Positions 13,901 through 27,135 are shown, numbered from the stretch's first letter. The stretch is 64,000 nucleotides of DNA from Eunapius fragilis (GCA_963681505.1 OY811992.1:1097884-1161883), one strand, 5' to 3'. The notes: generated by a model from the sequence alone, not told the origin. Numbers and translations: made by a program.

Positions 13901-15721
13901 GTAGGAAGAGGAGGAACAAGGGGAGAAGGCAGGAGGAGGAGGAACAAGGGGAGAAGGTAGGAGGAGGAGGAACAAGGGGAGAAGGCAGGAGGAGAGGGAA
14001 CAAGACCAGGAGAATTTTACAAGAGTGAATATGATGCAGTTCATTTGGTGGCTACCAGTCCCCAATGACACTGACACACTGCCGGTAATCAGCTGAGCAG
14101 CTGTGACAGATGTTTGCACACCTTGTTCTAACAGCTCAGTAACATAGCAGTTTGCCAGGTCATCTCAACGCGTGTGGGTAATGCAATACATCAACATTTG
14201 CAATGCGTGAGGTGCAAAATCTAAAGCTCTCTCTGTAGAGGGGGGGGGGGGGGGGGGGGGACACAACCAAGCCAATCCCTCCAGCAACGTTGTGTACATG
14301 GTACCAAACTGTACGTATGGTACAGGTAACATCCATGGCCTGTCCTGAGGTGAGACGATTGGGGGTGGTTAGGTGGGTGAGCCTCCTGTGTGGATTCTTA
14401 CAGTCACCTAGATATGCCTAAAACAGACCAACCCCACATGCCCCTGGTTGATGCACATGTGACCCTCACGGTTAGGCCATGCGACCCTCACATGACGCGA
14501 GGCCAGGTCATGTGACCCTCACATGACGCAGGGTCAGGCCATGTGATGATAGGTCATGTGATTCTCACCTGAAGTTGGGCCAGGTCATGCAGCAGTTTGA
14601 ACTCCAGGTCTCTGAGGTCTGCTGTCAGTGATGTCTCTTCATCCTCGCTCTCAGCTCCCTGAAATGAGACAGGAAAAAAACCAACCTGAGGCACCCACCC
14701 CCTCACCCTTTCCCTCTCCAATTACTGCATGCTGAAATTTCTCCATTCTCCAATGCGTCGAACATCGTCACCCTCCTATGCCTACCCCTATGCCTACCCC
14801 TATGCCTACCCCTATGCCTACCCCTATGCCTACTCCTATGCCTACCCCTATGCCTACTCCTATGCCTACCCCTATGCCTACTCCTATGCCTACCCCTATG
14901 CCTACCCCTATGCCTACCCCTATGCCTACCCCTATGCCTACTCCTATGCCTACCCCTATGCCTACCCCTATGTCTACCCCTATGCCACCCCTATGCCTAC
15001 CCCTATGCCTACCCCTATGTCTACCCCTATGTCTACCCCTATGCCTACCCCTATGCCTACCCCTATGTCTACCCCTATGCCACCCCTATGCCTACCCCTA
15101 TGCCTACCCCTATGCCTACTCCTATGCCTATGCCTACCCCTATGCCTACCCCTATGCCTACTCCTATGCCTACCCCTATGCCTACTCCTATGTCTACCCC
15201 TATGCCTACCCCTATGCCTACCCCTATGCCTACCCCTATGTCTACCCCTATGCCTACTCCTATGCCTACCCCTATGCCTACTCCTATGCCTACCCCTATG
15301 CCTACCCCTATGCCTACCCCTATGCCTACCCCTATGCCTACTCCTATGCCTACCCCTATGCCTACCCCTATGTCCACCCCTATGCCTACCCCTATGCCTA
15401 CCCCTATGTCTACCCCTATGTCTACCCCTATGCCTACCCCTATGCCTACCCCTATGCCTACCCCTATGCCACCCCTATGCCTACCCCTATGTCTACCCCT
15501 ATGCCACCCCTATGCCTACCCCTATGCCTACCCCTATGTCTACCCCTATGCCACCCCTATGCCTACCCCTATGCCTACCCCTATGCCTACTCCTATGCCT
15601 ATGCCTACCCCTATGCCTACCCCTATGCCTACTCCTATGCCTACTCCTATGCCTACTCCACACCAGATCCCAACGAGGAGCATCAAGATATGCACTACTG
15701 TACATCCTGAGCCACAAAGGA

Positions 15722-15759
<38 letters not shown>

Positions 15760-18004
15760 GTACATAAACTACCACCTCAGTGAATGACTATAGACACACA
15801 GTCTTGTCTCCACATGTTTACTGTCACCAAGACACCCAAGCTTCCTTGAAAACAATTACTCCATTGAGATGGGTTATTTCAATACTACACTCACATACAT
15901 GCACCATTAGAAAACAATACTTCGAATTATGTAACATTTCTAAGTAGCTGCAAGTGAAGGCAAGTGCCTTGATACATATATGGATGGTAACAGCTCTCCC
16001 ATGGAACAATGCATTCTGAATTTGGAGTAATTTTTTTAATTCTGATGATTAGTTTGCACATTTTGGGTGCATCCTGCTGTCATTACGACCTTCCCACTTC
16101 CTCCCTCAAAATGCAGCACAGGTAACCAAATTTGCCCCACTGAGGTCAATCATACAACACACACACAACACACCCACACACACACACACACACCCACACA
16201 CACAACACACCCACACACACAACACACCCACACACACAACACACCCACACACACACACACAACACACCCACATACACACGTGACTGTTGTCATGCTGTCA
16301 TGTTCACACGATGGCTGGACACTGTTATCCTGCTTTCACTTGGCTCTTCTCAAGCTCTTAACAGCACACTCACACACCTTCTTAGATGAACACACATACC
16401 CTCTTAGATTAACACATTCCAACAGCACACATCCTCACTTCTTTTGTGTCACATCATCCACTACTCCACACACCCTCGTCACTTCACAATCCAACCCTCA
16501 CCTCTCTCCTCCTCTCCATCACCCTGCCACTCAATCTCTCACCCCTTCATCATCCAATTTCAGGATCTTTCGTTTTCTGTGTTCCACCCTGTGCCTCTTC
16601 CTCATATGACGCAGTTCCCTCTTCTGCACTTCAGAGAGTCTGTCCATCTTCCTTGATCGCCCTGAAGCGTCCTGGTCACCACCAAGTAAACCATACTCCT
16701 GCAAATGTTGTGTGTGCATTCAAGGAAGCAAAGGTTAGGCTAGTTTACCCACAGGCAGAGCGGCTTAAAGCATTTCAAAAGACATTCAAAATTAACACTT
16801 CGATTATCTCAAGCACCAGTGTGGTAGAACAGGTGCACATGCTCCCACTACAAATACTAGACATATGAAAGGCATATTGTGCCTTTGTGAGAGCACACGT
16901 AACTATAAACATCCCATTATCACCTAACCCATTGTCCAGTGCTCACAAAACACAAACGCACTCAAACGCCCCAAAGACCATCACAGTGCTCATTTGGGGC
17001 ATGGGTATGGGGGGTGGGGCTTGGAGCGTGGGTATGGGGGGTGGGGCTCTACCTGTAAGATCTCCTGGAACTGGTCCCGTAGTTTGGTCATCTCGTAGAA
17101 GCGCTGCTGCTCCAGCCCACGTCGCTTGCACCACTGGTACGACGTCCCACCTTTCTCAGACTTCAACTGGTGGGGGTGGAGAGGGGGTGGGAGTGGGGGG
17201 AGATGGCTACCCATATTTGCACATACAACGGCATATGTAGACACCCCAGTGGATGGGAGCTTGATACCACTTCAGCACCAGCTCAACAAAGGGATTGGTT
17301 ATGAGGTTATGATGAGAGTCATACCACCACCTCCCCCCTCTCCCTCCCCCCCTCCTCTCCCCATACCTGCAGCCATTCGTCAAAGGCATTCAGCAAGGTA
17401 AACGGATCTCCATGTTCAGATTCCAGAGGTCTTCTGGCAACCTAAAGATGAGATTAGATGACTTCGCAGAAAACAGTAACCCTTCCCTCAGCTGTGCACC
17501 TGCAACAAGCCAGTGCGTGTAATGGTACACCCTACACCACCACCCCTACATTGGCACAAAAGGCCACAGGCATCCCCACATAATATAAGTGGGTTAGTTT
17601 AGATTACAGTTAGATCCTCCCCATGTAAAGGCATAGCTTACACTGATATCACTTTGTCCCAAAGGAACCCGGCTGAAAGGTGATTGGACGCTCAGACCAG
17701 CCACAACCACCAACACGGGGTCTATTACCTGAAGGACACATTAGTAACATCAAGCACACACATACATACATGTACATACATGTACATACATACACACACA
17801 CAGATGCATGTGTGCACACAACTTACATGAAAGACCGTCCCCATAATGAGAATCTTGCCAATAATCACATCTACCGGCAGCTGGGAAAGCATCTGACCAA
17901 TGGGTGTTAGGTTTTCACAGGAATTCAACGCACCCTGCACAAAGGCAGTGATAGTACAGGAATGGGAGATTAGCCATCACAGGTATTCAGAGGGGTGGGT
18001 GTGA

Positions 18005-18082
<78 letters not shown>

Positions 18083-21000
18083 GTGCAACCTTCCTTACCT
18101 GCTCCTTCAGGAATGCTACAGCATTCTCTATGCTTGACATAGCAGGAGGTTCAAGGAAGGGAAACCTGTGCAAGACCAAACCAACCAAACTCACTTCCAA
18201 AGGCTCTCACAAAGGGGTTAATACTTGCCATCCATCCGTACAATAACCCTTGCCACACCCCCATCCCCTCACAAAGGGTTAACTCTTGCCACACCTATCA
18301 CCCCATCCCCTCACAAAGGGTTAACTCTTGCCACACCCATCACCCCATCCCCTCACAAAGGGTTAACTCTTGCCACACCCATCACCCCATCCCCTCACAA
18401 AGGGTTAACTCTTGCCACACCCATCACCCCATCCCCTCACAAAGGGTTAACTTGCCACACCCATCACCCCCCTCACTTCCGAACATCCTCAAAGCCAAAA
18501 GCCCTGATCTGTAGCACCAAAGAATCCAAGGGCACCCTGAGTATTTCCGGGGTGGAGTACTCATTGAAGGAGGTGTAGTCACCCTCAGCGTACATCCTGA
18601 AGCACACCCCTGGCCCTGTGCGCCCAGCCCTTCCCTTTCGTTGTTCAGCACTGGCTCGGCTGATCCAGAACTCCTGAAGCCTCCTCATCTTTGCCTGTGT
18701 GTCGTACCCCATCTCCTTCACCTGTGTGTGTGTGATGTGATGTAATTATGTATGTGTGTGGTACTGTATCATTCCTCAATCTGCCACATAAGGTCACACA
18801 CACATTGACGCGGGCATGCTGCAATGCAAACTCACCTTCCCAGAGTCCACCACAAATCTCACACCATCAATTGTCACTGATGTTTCAGCTATGTTTGTTG
18901 AAATGATGCACTTTCTGACACCATCTGGTGCAATGTCAAACACCTGGATATGTGTAGTGTGTGTATGAGTGTGTGTGTGTGTGTATGTGAGTGTGTACGT
19001 GTGTGTGTATGTGAGTGTACGTGTGTATGTGAGTGTGTATGTGTGTATATGTGTATGTGAGTTGTATGAGTGTGTATGCAGGTGTGTATGTGAACGTGTA
19101 CAGTGTACGTGTGTATGTGGATGAGTACGTGTGTATGTGAGTGTGTATGTGATGTGTATGTGATGTGTATATGTGTGTGTATGTGAGTGTCAAAGGGTCA
19201 TTACTTTGTCTTGGTCTTCAATGGAGAGGGCACTGTGCAGTGGTAGAATTATCCACTTCTTGTTCTGCTGGGCGTATACCTTGGCCTCCTCCATAAGGGT
19301 GGCTATCTCATTCATCCCGCTGAGAAACATCAGGACGTCTCCACGCTCAGTTGATGGGTACTAGAGGGGGTTAAAACGAGAAGGTCGTCACCACATGAAG
19401 CCAGTGTGTACCTGGCGGGTGAACTAGTGCGATGTGGTTTGTGTATGTGTGTACATATATATATATATGTGATGTGTGTGTGATGTGTGTGTGATGTGTG
19501 TATGTGTGTGTGTGTGGTACATACCTTGCTATCAATCTTGTGAAGGATGCCCATGTAAGGTTTCGGATCTAACTTTTCTGGCTTTCGTTGATCCTTTGAT
19601 GTTGAAAATACAATAAATAAGGCAGAGCAGGGCTTTTGGTGTGATTGGATTACTTAGCAGCCATATACATTATGGTACCCCCAGTATAGTAGTGACCAAC
19701 CCTTCTCCCATGCATAGACTTTTTAGTCTGCTGCCAAAGGCGTCCGAGGAAACATTATTTATAGAGACGGGCGAGTTTTGGGGTCGGATTCGAGAAGCCC
19801 GTGAAAAGTTGCTACCCTAAGGGATCCTTTGGCCCCCTAACCCTATGAATATATTACTAACTCTCGCGTACTTTTTAGGGCTTTTTTTTTTTAAAATTTA
19901 CATGGTGCTGCAAGCGTCAGTTATGCAAAGGCATCCAGGGAGGATTGAGATTTGAGTGTGGATTCAGATTGCCTTGAGAAGTTGGTCTAAAACCCTAAAA
20001 ACCCAAGGCACTAATTGACAACCCCTAAAAAACATGACATGACGTGACTTAGGGACTTCTCTAATAAAATTCATAACTGCTGCCACCCCCCCCCCCCCTC
20101 TCCCCCCAAATTACAACATGCATGACTGCAATTTCAGCAAGCATGTTTTTTTTTTTTTTTGCTGCAATAGTTCAAATGACAAAGTGTATTAGTAATCATG
20201 GCTGATATATCATGGGAATCAGCAGAGTACCTACTCCCCTCCATAACATCTTCACAACAGACAGCTGCGTCCACAATTGACTGGACACCTGTGTACTTCA
20301 GGCATCAAAGGCACCCATGGTTTACAATGTTTGAGTGTTGTATGGAGTGACGGGTGCAATTGGAAGAGGATTTGGAAGCAGGACAAAAAGTTGACCCTAA
20401 CATGTGTCAGTGGTCCCCATCAGGACTAGTCGAACCACATAACCCTAATGATCCCTTCCTTGCAACGCTCCTTTGTCGCTCTGGTCATAACAACCATGAC
20501 ACTTGTTCATGTGGTTTTAGGGTAAGTATTACATGCAATTACGCTAACTTGTATTGGCTGAAAAAAACAGCTGTGACCTTCAGTACCAATAATCACTCCT
20601 CCAGATTTCCTTATTGCCAATAATAGCTTAGATAACAATATTCATAGCCTGAGATCATGGTGTGACACAAGGTGACAGAACGGATCAACAACTACAGTGA
20701 TGTAATGTGAGTGGTGACAAGTATGATGATGTAATGTGAGAGGTGGAGGTGATAAGTGCACTGTGTAAACAACGTGCACACGAGGAGAGAGAGAGATGTG
20801 AATACACTGTAGAGGGAGTCGATTTTGAGCCAACAACAGCGCTCTATTACCCACAGTGTACACACAGACACACACACACACACACACAAACAAACACACA
20901 CCACACACACACACACACACACCTCACACACACACATACACACATACACACACACCTCACACACACATACACACACCTCACATACACACACACACACATA

Positions 21001-23530
21001 CACACACACACCACATTATTTTCCACGACCACAGCTGCTTTTCTATTACCATATATTGCACATATCAGAATCATGGACACATATACACATGTATTTGACA
21101 ACCATTGCACATAAAACCTAGGCCACACACACACATGCATACGCACACACTAATGAATTATACTCACACCCCTACCCCCCCTGAAGTCTGGAATGCACTT
21201 GACATCTCTAGTTAAACATGGCTGTACCATCAAGGGGACATCAAGGGCACATGGCTGTACCATCAAGGGGATATGGCTGTACCATCAAGGGGACATGGCT
21301 GTACCGTCAAGGGCACATGGCTGTACCATCAAGGGCACTGTACCATAATGGGCACTGTACCATCAAGGGGACATGGCTGTACCATCAAGGGCACATGGCT
21401 GTACCATCAAGGGGACATGGCTGTACCATCAAGGGCACTGTACCATCAAGGGGACATGGCTGTACCATCAAGGGCACATGGCTGTACCATCAAGGGCACA
21501 TGGCTGTACCATCAAGGGGACATGGCTGTACCATCAAGGGCACATGGCTGTACCATCAAGGGGACATGGCTGTACCATCAAGGGCACTGTACCATCAAGG
21601 GGACATGGCTGTACCGTCAAGGGGACATGGCTGTACCATCAAGGGCACTGTACCATCAAGGGGACATGGCTGTACCGTCAATGGCACTGTACCATCAAGG
21701 GCACTGTACCATCAAGGGCACTTTACCATCAAGGGGACATGACTGTACCATCAAGGGCACTGTACCATCAAAGGGCACTGTACCATCAAGGGCACATGGC
21801 TGTACCATCAAGGGCAATGTACCATCAAGGGGACATCAAGGGCACTGTACCATCATGGAGCCATTTCTACTCAGAAGAAGTTCTATATTTAGCCCACATA
21901 CATTTGCATTACATTTGGCCCTAAAATGGTTTTGCATACCATACCCTGTGTGCGTGTGCACATTCCAAAGTTAGCAGAGCTTACACTTATGATCTGCACA
22001 CATCCACACATGCACCCACACACATGCACCCGTGCAACATGCACACATCCACACATGCACATCCACACATGCACATGCACACATGCACATGCACACATCC
22101 ACACATGCATACATCCACACATGCACACATCCACACATGCACATGCACACATCCACACATGCAGCTAAAATACATCAAACACTGGCTGGTCACACTAACC
22201 TTTCCACTTGGCTGGCTGGCCCCACAAACTGGAATGTACTCCATCTCTATAGGATGCAGTCTGCCCGGTACCTGAATGACAAAACAGAACCATATAAATC
22301 ACATCCTCTCTTCCCACACCCCCACAGACAGACAAACAGATACAAACACGCACAAACACACACACACATGCATGCACACACACACCCACACAGACAGATA
22401 CAAACACGCATGCACACACACACACACACCCATACACATCCACACAGACACAAACACACACACATGCACACACATGCATGCATGCATGCATGCACACACA
22501 CAAACACACATAGGTATAACCTTAATGACCGGGACACCTCCAAAGTACCCAGCAAACAGCTCAATGTTAATGGTAGCAGACATGAGGACAAGCTTCAGAT
22601 CTGCCCTGCGCTCAACAAGGCCCTTCAGGATCCCCAGAAGGAAGTCGCCATGGATATGTCGTTCATGGACCTCATCCACAATAATGATGTTGTACCAAGA
22701 GAGGTCAGAGTCTGTGCCCACCTGACGAAGCAGCAGCCCTGGTATGAGAGACAAAAGAGATGGTGAGAAGGTGGTGGTGGCAGTGATGAGGTGAGGTAAT
22801 GATAATGATGAGGTGGTGGCAGTGATGAGGTGGTACTGATGAGATGAGGTGATGGTGGTAAGCAGTGATGAGGTGAGGAGGCGGTGGTAATGATGAGGTG
22901 GTGGTAATGAGGTGAGGAGGTGATGATAATGATGAGGTGGTGGCAGTGATGAGGTGATGGTAATGATGAGGTTGTGGTGATGATGAGGTTGTGGTGATGA
23001 GATGAGGTGGTGTAAATGATAAGGTGGCTGAGGAGGAGGTGGCAGTGATGAGGTGGCAGTGATCAAAAGTATATAATGCAGATGGAAAATATACCACATG
23101 TTGTGACACCAACCTTCTGTGAGAAAGAGAATCCTGGTTGCTAATGTCTTACTTGCCTCAAATCTCACCTGAAAGGAAGGAAGGGGAGAACCAGTGAGAG
23201 AATGTTTCTGCAGTCACCATGGCGATAGTGCAGACAAATTCCACCAAAATTGCACCATTATTGGCAAACTATTTGGACTTCAACACACTGAGAATTCAAT
23301 TATTCACCAATGCTGTGTTTTCCACATAGAAATAACTACAACCCCCGAGCAGCCACACATCCACCTTGACAACACAACAGGTAACTAAGGTACCACCTTG
23401 ACAACACAACAGGTAACTAAGGTACCACCTTGACAACACAACAGGTAACTAAGGTACCACCTTGACAACACAATAGGTAACTAAGGTACCACCTTGACAA
23501 CACAATAGGTTCCCCACCTTCACACACACA

Positions 23531-23590
<60 letters not shown>

Positions 23591-26254
23591 CACAGACCTG
23601 GTATGCAATCTCTGTCCCGTATTCACTCAGTGTCTCATACCCAACTCTCTTGGCCAGTGAGATGCACGCGATCCTTCGTGGCTGTGTGCAGGCAATCTTC
23701 CCAAAGCCTGCCTCCAGGAGGTACTGGGGTACCTGGGTGGACTTGCCGCACCCTGTGTCCCCTGCCACCAGTATCACCTGGTGGTCTCGCACTGTCTGGA
23801 GGATCTGCCCTTTCAGCTGGTGTATTGGCAGCGACTCTTGGTCGTGACGGATCTTTGCAAGCTTATCAAACTGACACAAACACACACACACACACATATA
23901 TAACACCCACACCCACAGATATAAAACACACACAGATATAAAACACACACAGATATAGAACACACACAGATATAGAACACACATAGATATAGAACACACA
24001 TATAACACACACATAAATAACACACACACATATAACACACATGCACACATATCATACCACACACATATAACAACACACCCACAGATATAAAACACACACA
24101 TATATAGAACACACACATAACACACACAAGTAACACACACACACATTTAAGACACGCACACACATATAACACACCCACAGATATAAAACACACACAGATA
24201 TAAAACACACACAGATATAGAACACACACAGATATAGAACACACATAGATATAGAACACACATATAACACACACATAAATAACACACACACATATAACAC
24301 ACATGCACACATATCATACCACACACATATAACAACACACCCACAGATATAAAACACACACAGATATAGAACACACACATAACACACACAAGTAACACAC
24401 ACACACATTTAACAGACACGCACACACATATAACACACACGCACACACATATAACACACACGCACACACATATAACACACATAACACACACACATACAAT
24501 GTGAGCGGAGCATAATGCAATGGAGTGAGAAGATTGGTTATACTGTTAGGGGTGGGATCCTGCAGGTGGAGGGTGGAAAGGGGGAGAGGGGGGTGTCAAC
24601 TTACCTTCTGCTTCTGCAGGAAATTGATGTAGTGTCTGAGCATTCTCCCAAACTCTTCCACATGCTCCAATGAAAGTGAAGACGCTAGTTTAAATACAGA
24701 CAAATGAACAACAAGTGTGAGCGTTGAATGTCAGTGTGTGTTGTGTTTATTGTGTGTGTTAAAGGTTATCTCATACTGTGAATTATCATTGTGTGTGTAG
24801 TTAATTATTCATAGCATGTAAACACAAATATCACCAGTCCCACATTAACAATAACCATTAGGTCACCTGGCACTATAAATAGACACAACCGTGTACTCAA
24901 AACACACAACATGGGGTGGGAGGGGATGAGGTGAGTATGGCTGGAGTAGAAAGGGTTAATAATTTAACATGAAATCGTATATGTTACACACAGGTCTGTA
25001 TTTATCATGGTCACGTCTGTTTGCCATGTAACGAATGAACGCAGTGTTATGCTATGGTGGGAATACTGTAAGTCAACCTGATTTGTGGTAAGGTACCAAG
25101 ACCATATTCCTTGAGGGGAAGGAAAGATGGTATGGCTTCTTACGGGCTCCACCATCCCACCACCGCACAGAATTTATCTCATTAACGAGAGAATGCATGT
25201 CACTTAAGTGTTTCCCTGCTCAGAAATGAACCCTCATCCCTAATACTGACCTCTTCAGCTTCCTAATATTAACCCTTACATACATTAACCTTATAATCCT
25301 CCTTAGTTACAACCCTCTTGATATTAACCCTTATAACCCTATATTAACCCTTATAACCCTATATTAACCCTTACAAGTGTTCTGATATTAACCCTTATAA
25401 CCTCCTGATATTAACCCTTACAAGTGTCCTGATATTAACCCTTATAGCCCTCCTGATATTAACCCTTAATAACCCTATATTAACCCTTACAAGTGTCCTG
25501 ATATTAACCCTTACAAACCTCCGACCTTTACCTCTCATCCCGGCATCCTCTCTCTTTTCATGCTCCCTTCTCAGCTTATAGGCTAGGTCGGGCGTTACCA
25601 AGGAGAAGGAAATACAGTAAGACTTGTCATACTTCAGAGGCAGGCCAAACTTGGGAGAGAATGTATCGTGAGACTGGTCTGAACCTGCGAGTCAAGAGGC
25701 AGAGGGAACACGTAAGGAAGAGGAGAAGAAGGGGGCATGTTCAAGTACACCCAGAGGTCCAGTAGCTACACATATCATCATGTGAGCAGCTGTTGGTGGC
25801 TTGATGGACACAAATTTCACTACATTGACTGTGGTTCTAATTTATGAGCAGTTAGTAAAAATTAATGTTGTTCCAGGGGTTACTAGAGTTAACTAACCTC
25901 GTGATAATTGCTTCACAGTGTTTAAATCAGTGTTTAAATAAACGAATGTTTCTAATATTATGTGACGTGATGCGCGGAAGTTTACAAATATCGTGTGTAC
26001 AAGCACATGCACGATACATGTACATACAGATACCTCTTTCGGAGGGCAACTGGTGCTTCGTTTGGAATTGCTGGTAGCGCCGGAAAAAAGTCCAGAAGTC
26101 ACTGACTTGGGTCGAACCCCTATGATAGTCGTAATGGAGAACAATATAATTTAAACCTGCCAAATATTACTAACCTCTTAAAGAGTGAAAATTCTTTGAA
26201 AAATATTCTGTTAAGTTCAGCCTCATGTTCTTCCCATCGGAACTTTTCACTCAT
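10926..26254 (-). CDS. DHX34: DHX34, DEAH-box RNA helicase of nonsense-mediated decay
   Basis: Exons: 26254-26175, 26119-26034, 25684-25532, 24684-24605, 23870-23598, 23168-23114, 22738-22521, 22271-22200, 19593-19525, 19360-19205, 18943-18836, 18721-18477, 18165-18099, 17934-17827, 17728-17642, 17441-17367, 17166-17053, 16698-16543, 14658-14569, 13793-13726, 13190-13112, 12950-12870, 12797-12760, 12576-12466, 12149-12019, 11740-11552, 11457-11337, 11254-11115 and 11056-10926. Phases close over 29 exons to 1,126 residues (human about 1,143). Helicase motifs: GDTGCGKST (about 170), DEVH (about 264), SAT (about 296), [12 protein letters not shown] (about 477). Then come winged-helix/HA2/OB blocks ([35 protein letters not shown]), TNKPYLVN and a C-terminal CysCys/HisHis finger ([15 protein letters not shown]). 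DHX34 remodels the UPF1-SMG1 complex. The stop is 141 bp upstream of the Bcl-2 gene start, same strand. Confidence 0.96.
13314..14010. repeat. Simple-sequence patches in DHX34 introns 20-21
   Basis: A G run at about 13314-13343, an ACC/ATC-rich trinucleotide patch at about 13437-13622, and a GGAGAAGG/AGGAGG purine repeat at about 13800-14010. They flank the 68-bp exon 13793-13726. A second G run is at about 14240-14261. Confidence 0.85.
14774..15660. repeat. 12-bp minisatellite cctacccctatg, about 70 copies
   Basis: Tandem 12-mers with point variants (tctacccctatg, cctactcctatg, and ccacccctatg with one base lost) fill about 0.9 kb of DHX34 intron 18. Because the unit length is a multiple of three and stop-free, three plus-strand frames and one minus-strand frame stay open for hundreds of codons (MPTP, YAYP, LCLP and GVGI). 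These are artefacts. A (CA)n run follows at about 15722-15757. Confidence 0.95.
16155..16277. repeat. CA-rich interrupted repeat (caacacacccacacaca)
   Basis: Interrupted CA/CCA repeat in DHX34 intron 18, between the 12-bp minisatellite and the exon 16698-16543. No coding signal. Confidence 0.85.
18240..18476. repeat. 42-bp minisatellite adjoining a DHX34 donor site
   Basis: About six units of cccctcacaaagggttaact plus cttgccacacccatcacccc. The array runs to within a few bases of the intron-side boundary of exon 18721-18477, so the last degenerate unit overlaps the 5' splice site region. A (GT)n run at about 18009-18085 adjoins the other side of exon 18165-18099. Confidence 0.9.
21219..21860. 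repeat. Minisatellite ccatcaagggg-acatggctgta in DHX34 intron 8
   Basis: About 30 units alternating between a longer form (accatcaaggggacatggctgt) and a shorter form (accatcaagggcactgt). The mixed unit lengths keep several frames open. It lies in the largest DHX34 intron (22199-19594), together with CA-rich tracts at about 20860-21010 and 21995-22165. Confidence 0.93.
22315..23060. repeat. CA-rich and GATGAGGTG-type repeats around exon 7 of DHX34
   Basis: A CACACA/CATGCATG-rich patch spans about 22315-22510 and degenerate gatgaggtggtggcagt units about 22760-23060. Exon 22738-22521, which carries the DEVH box, sits between them. Confidence 0.85.
23372..23596. repeat. 32-bp repeat plus (CA)n in DHX34 intron 5
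   Basis: About five copies of ggtaactaaggtaccacctt + gacaacacaaca, followed by (CA)n at about 23522-23595 that runs to the donor (CAG|GTCTGTG) of the Walker-A exon 23870-23598. Confidence 0.9.
23873..24505. repeat. AC-rich higher-order repeat (cacagatataaaacacaca)
   Basis: Short AC/ATAT units organised into a duplicated block of roughly 290 bp: the segment at about 23925-24150 is repeated nearly unchanged at about 24175-24400. It lies in DHX34 intron 4, immediately upstream of the Walker-A exon acceptor. Confidence 0.85.
25262..25520. repeat. Degenerate repeat ctgatattaacccttacaag
   Basis: Units of about 20-25 bp containing ttaaccctta, in DHX34 intron 3. It resembles telomeric TTAACCC-type sequence only superficially; spacing and flanks vary. 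Confidence 0.8.
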
Positions 26255-26721
26255 TTTAAGGCGGGATATTTCACTGTGGGCGTGTCAAGGCGCTCAAATA
26301 GAATTACGACTTTTTAATACTTCTAAAATTTAAAAAAAGATCCACTTGGGTCTTCTCAGAGGCAGCCTTCGAGTGGTCCGTGTGGATCACTCCACCCACC
26401 CTTTTATCGTGGTCACTCCCGAGGTCAACCAGTTAACTTTCCCTACTCCACAAGGACCAAATCAATTAAAGTCTTCTTAACTGTGTAGCCAGCGGAACTT
26501 TTTGGTATAATAAGCAACTGGACTAACATTTGTTTATTGAACCAACATGGTTATATAATAATATTAGTGTACGTACATGCCTCTGTCATGGCAATCCAGG
26601 AGCTATGGCTCATGCATACTTTATAGTTTCTAAGTCTAATGACGCGACGTTATCCAAGAGCATACGTGCGGGGTATTGTAAAGCCTGTTGAAATGATACA
26701 ACCTCTGAAGACTTCTTCAGC

Positions 26722-27135
26722 CAGTGGCGTAGGAGCTGCAGCGGCAGCAGCGGTCATGGCCGCTGCACTTTTTCATATGAGAAAAATATTGTATTATTGA
26801 TGTAATTCAATCAGCTGAGCAGCTGCTGCTAGTGAATTATTCATTATACGAGCATGTATTGATGTAATTCAAATCAGCTGAGCAGCTGCTGCTAGTGAAT
26901 TACATGCTGTTGCAAGTGTCATTATGGCGACTTCAGCTAGCCTTCCTGAACAAGCGCACCAACCAAGATTGTATCCCTTTCCGAAAAGAAGCTTCGGTAA
27001 TAGGGTACCCGCGCAACGTAGTTTTCAACCATCATGGTTCGACAAGTGGCCTGGCTGCACTATCTGGAAAGTAGCGATGCTGTTTTGTGTATTACATGCG
27101 CGCAGGCATTTAGCGTGTTAATTGCTGCTACATTG
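26722..27135 (+). pseudogene. Decayed hAT-type transposon fragment (TTF/ZMYM-type zinc finger)
   Basis: ATG at 26933 opens a frame (MATSASLPEQAHQPRLYPFP) leading into RSFQPSWFDKWP, the signature of the TTF-type zinc finger found in hAT transposase-like and ZMYM/ZNF862-like proteins. After the KWP at about 27050 the frame is wrong by one base; the expected continuation LHYLESSDAVLCITCAQAF is in the next frame, so a base has been lost. No transposase catalytic core follows. Upstream, cagtggcgtaggagc at about 26722 resembles a hAT terminal inverted repeat; no matching right end was found. It is probably a dead 5' piece of an element between DHX34 and NPHP1. Confidence 0.65.
26798..26905. repeat. 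Two-copy direct repeat with palindromic unit
   Basis: The segment tgatgtaattcaa(a)tcagc...tgctgctagtgaatta occurs twice within about 105 bp. Each unit is bounded by gtaattc and gaattac-like ends, giving a partial hairpin around agctgagcagctgctgct. It lies just upstream of the zinc-finger fragment, and may be a subterminal repeat of the same element. Confidence 0.75.

Noticed and set aside
14729-15787. Long plus-strand frames of 352, 310 and 231 codons (YAYP, MPTP, LCLP repeats)
   Set aside because: Pure product of a stop-free 12-bp tandem repeat inside a DHX34 intron; all frames are equally open.
21218-21974. Frames rich in [15 protein letters not shown]
   Set aside because: Tandem repeat in DHX34 intron 8; no splice-consistent link to any exon.
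25262-25520. Possible interstitial telomere repeat (ttaaccctta)
   Set aside because: Units vary in length and flanking sequence; not a regular hexamer array.
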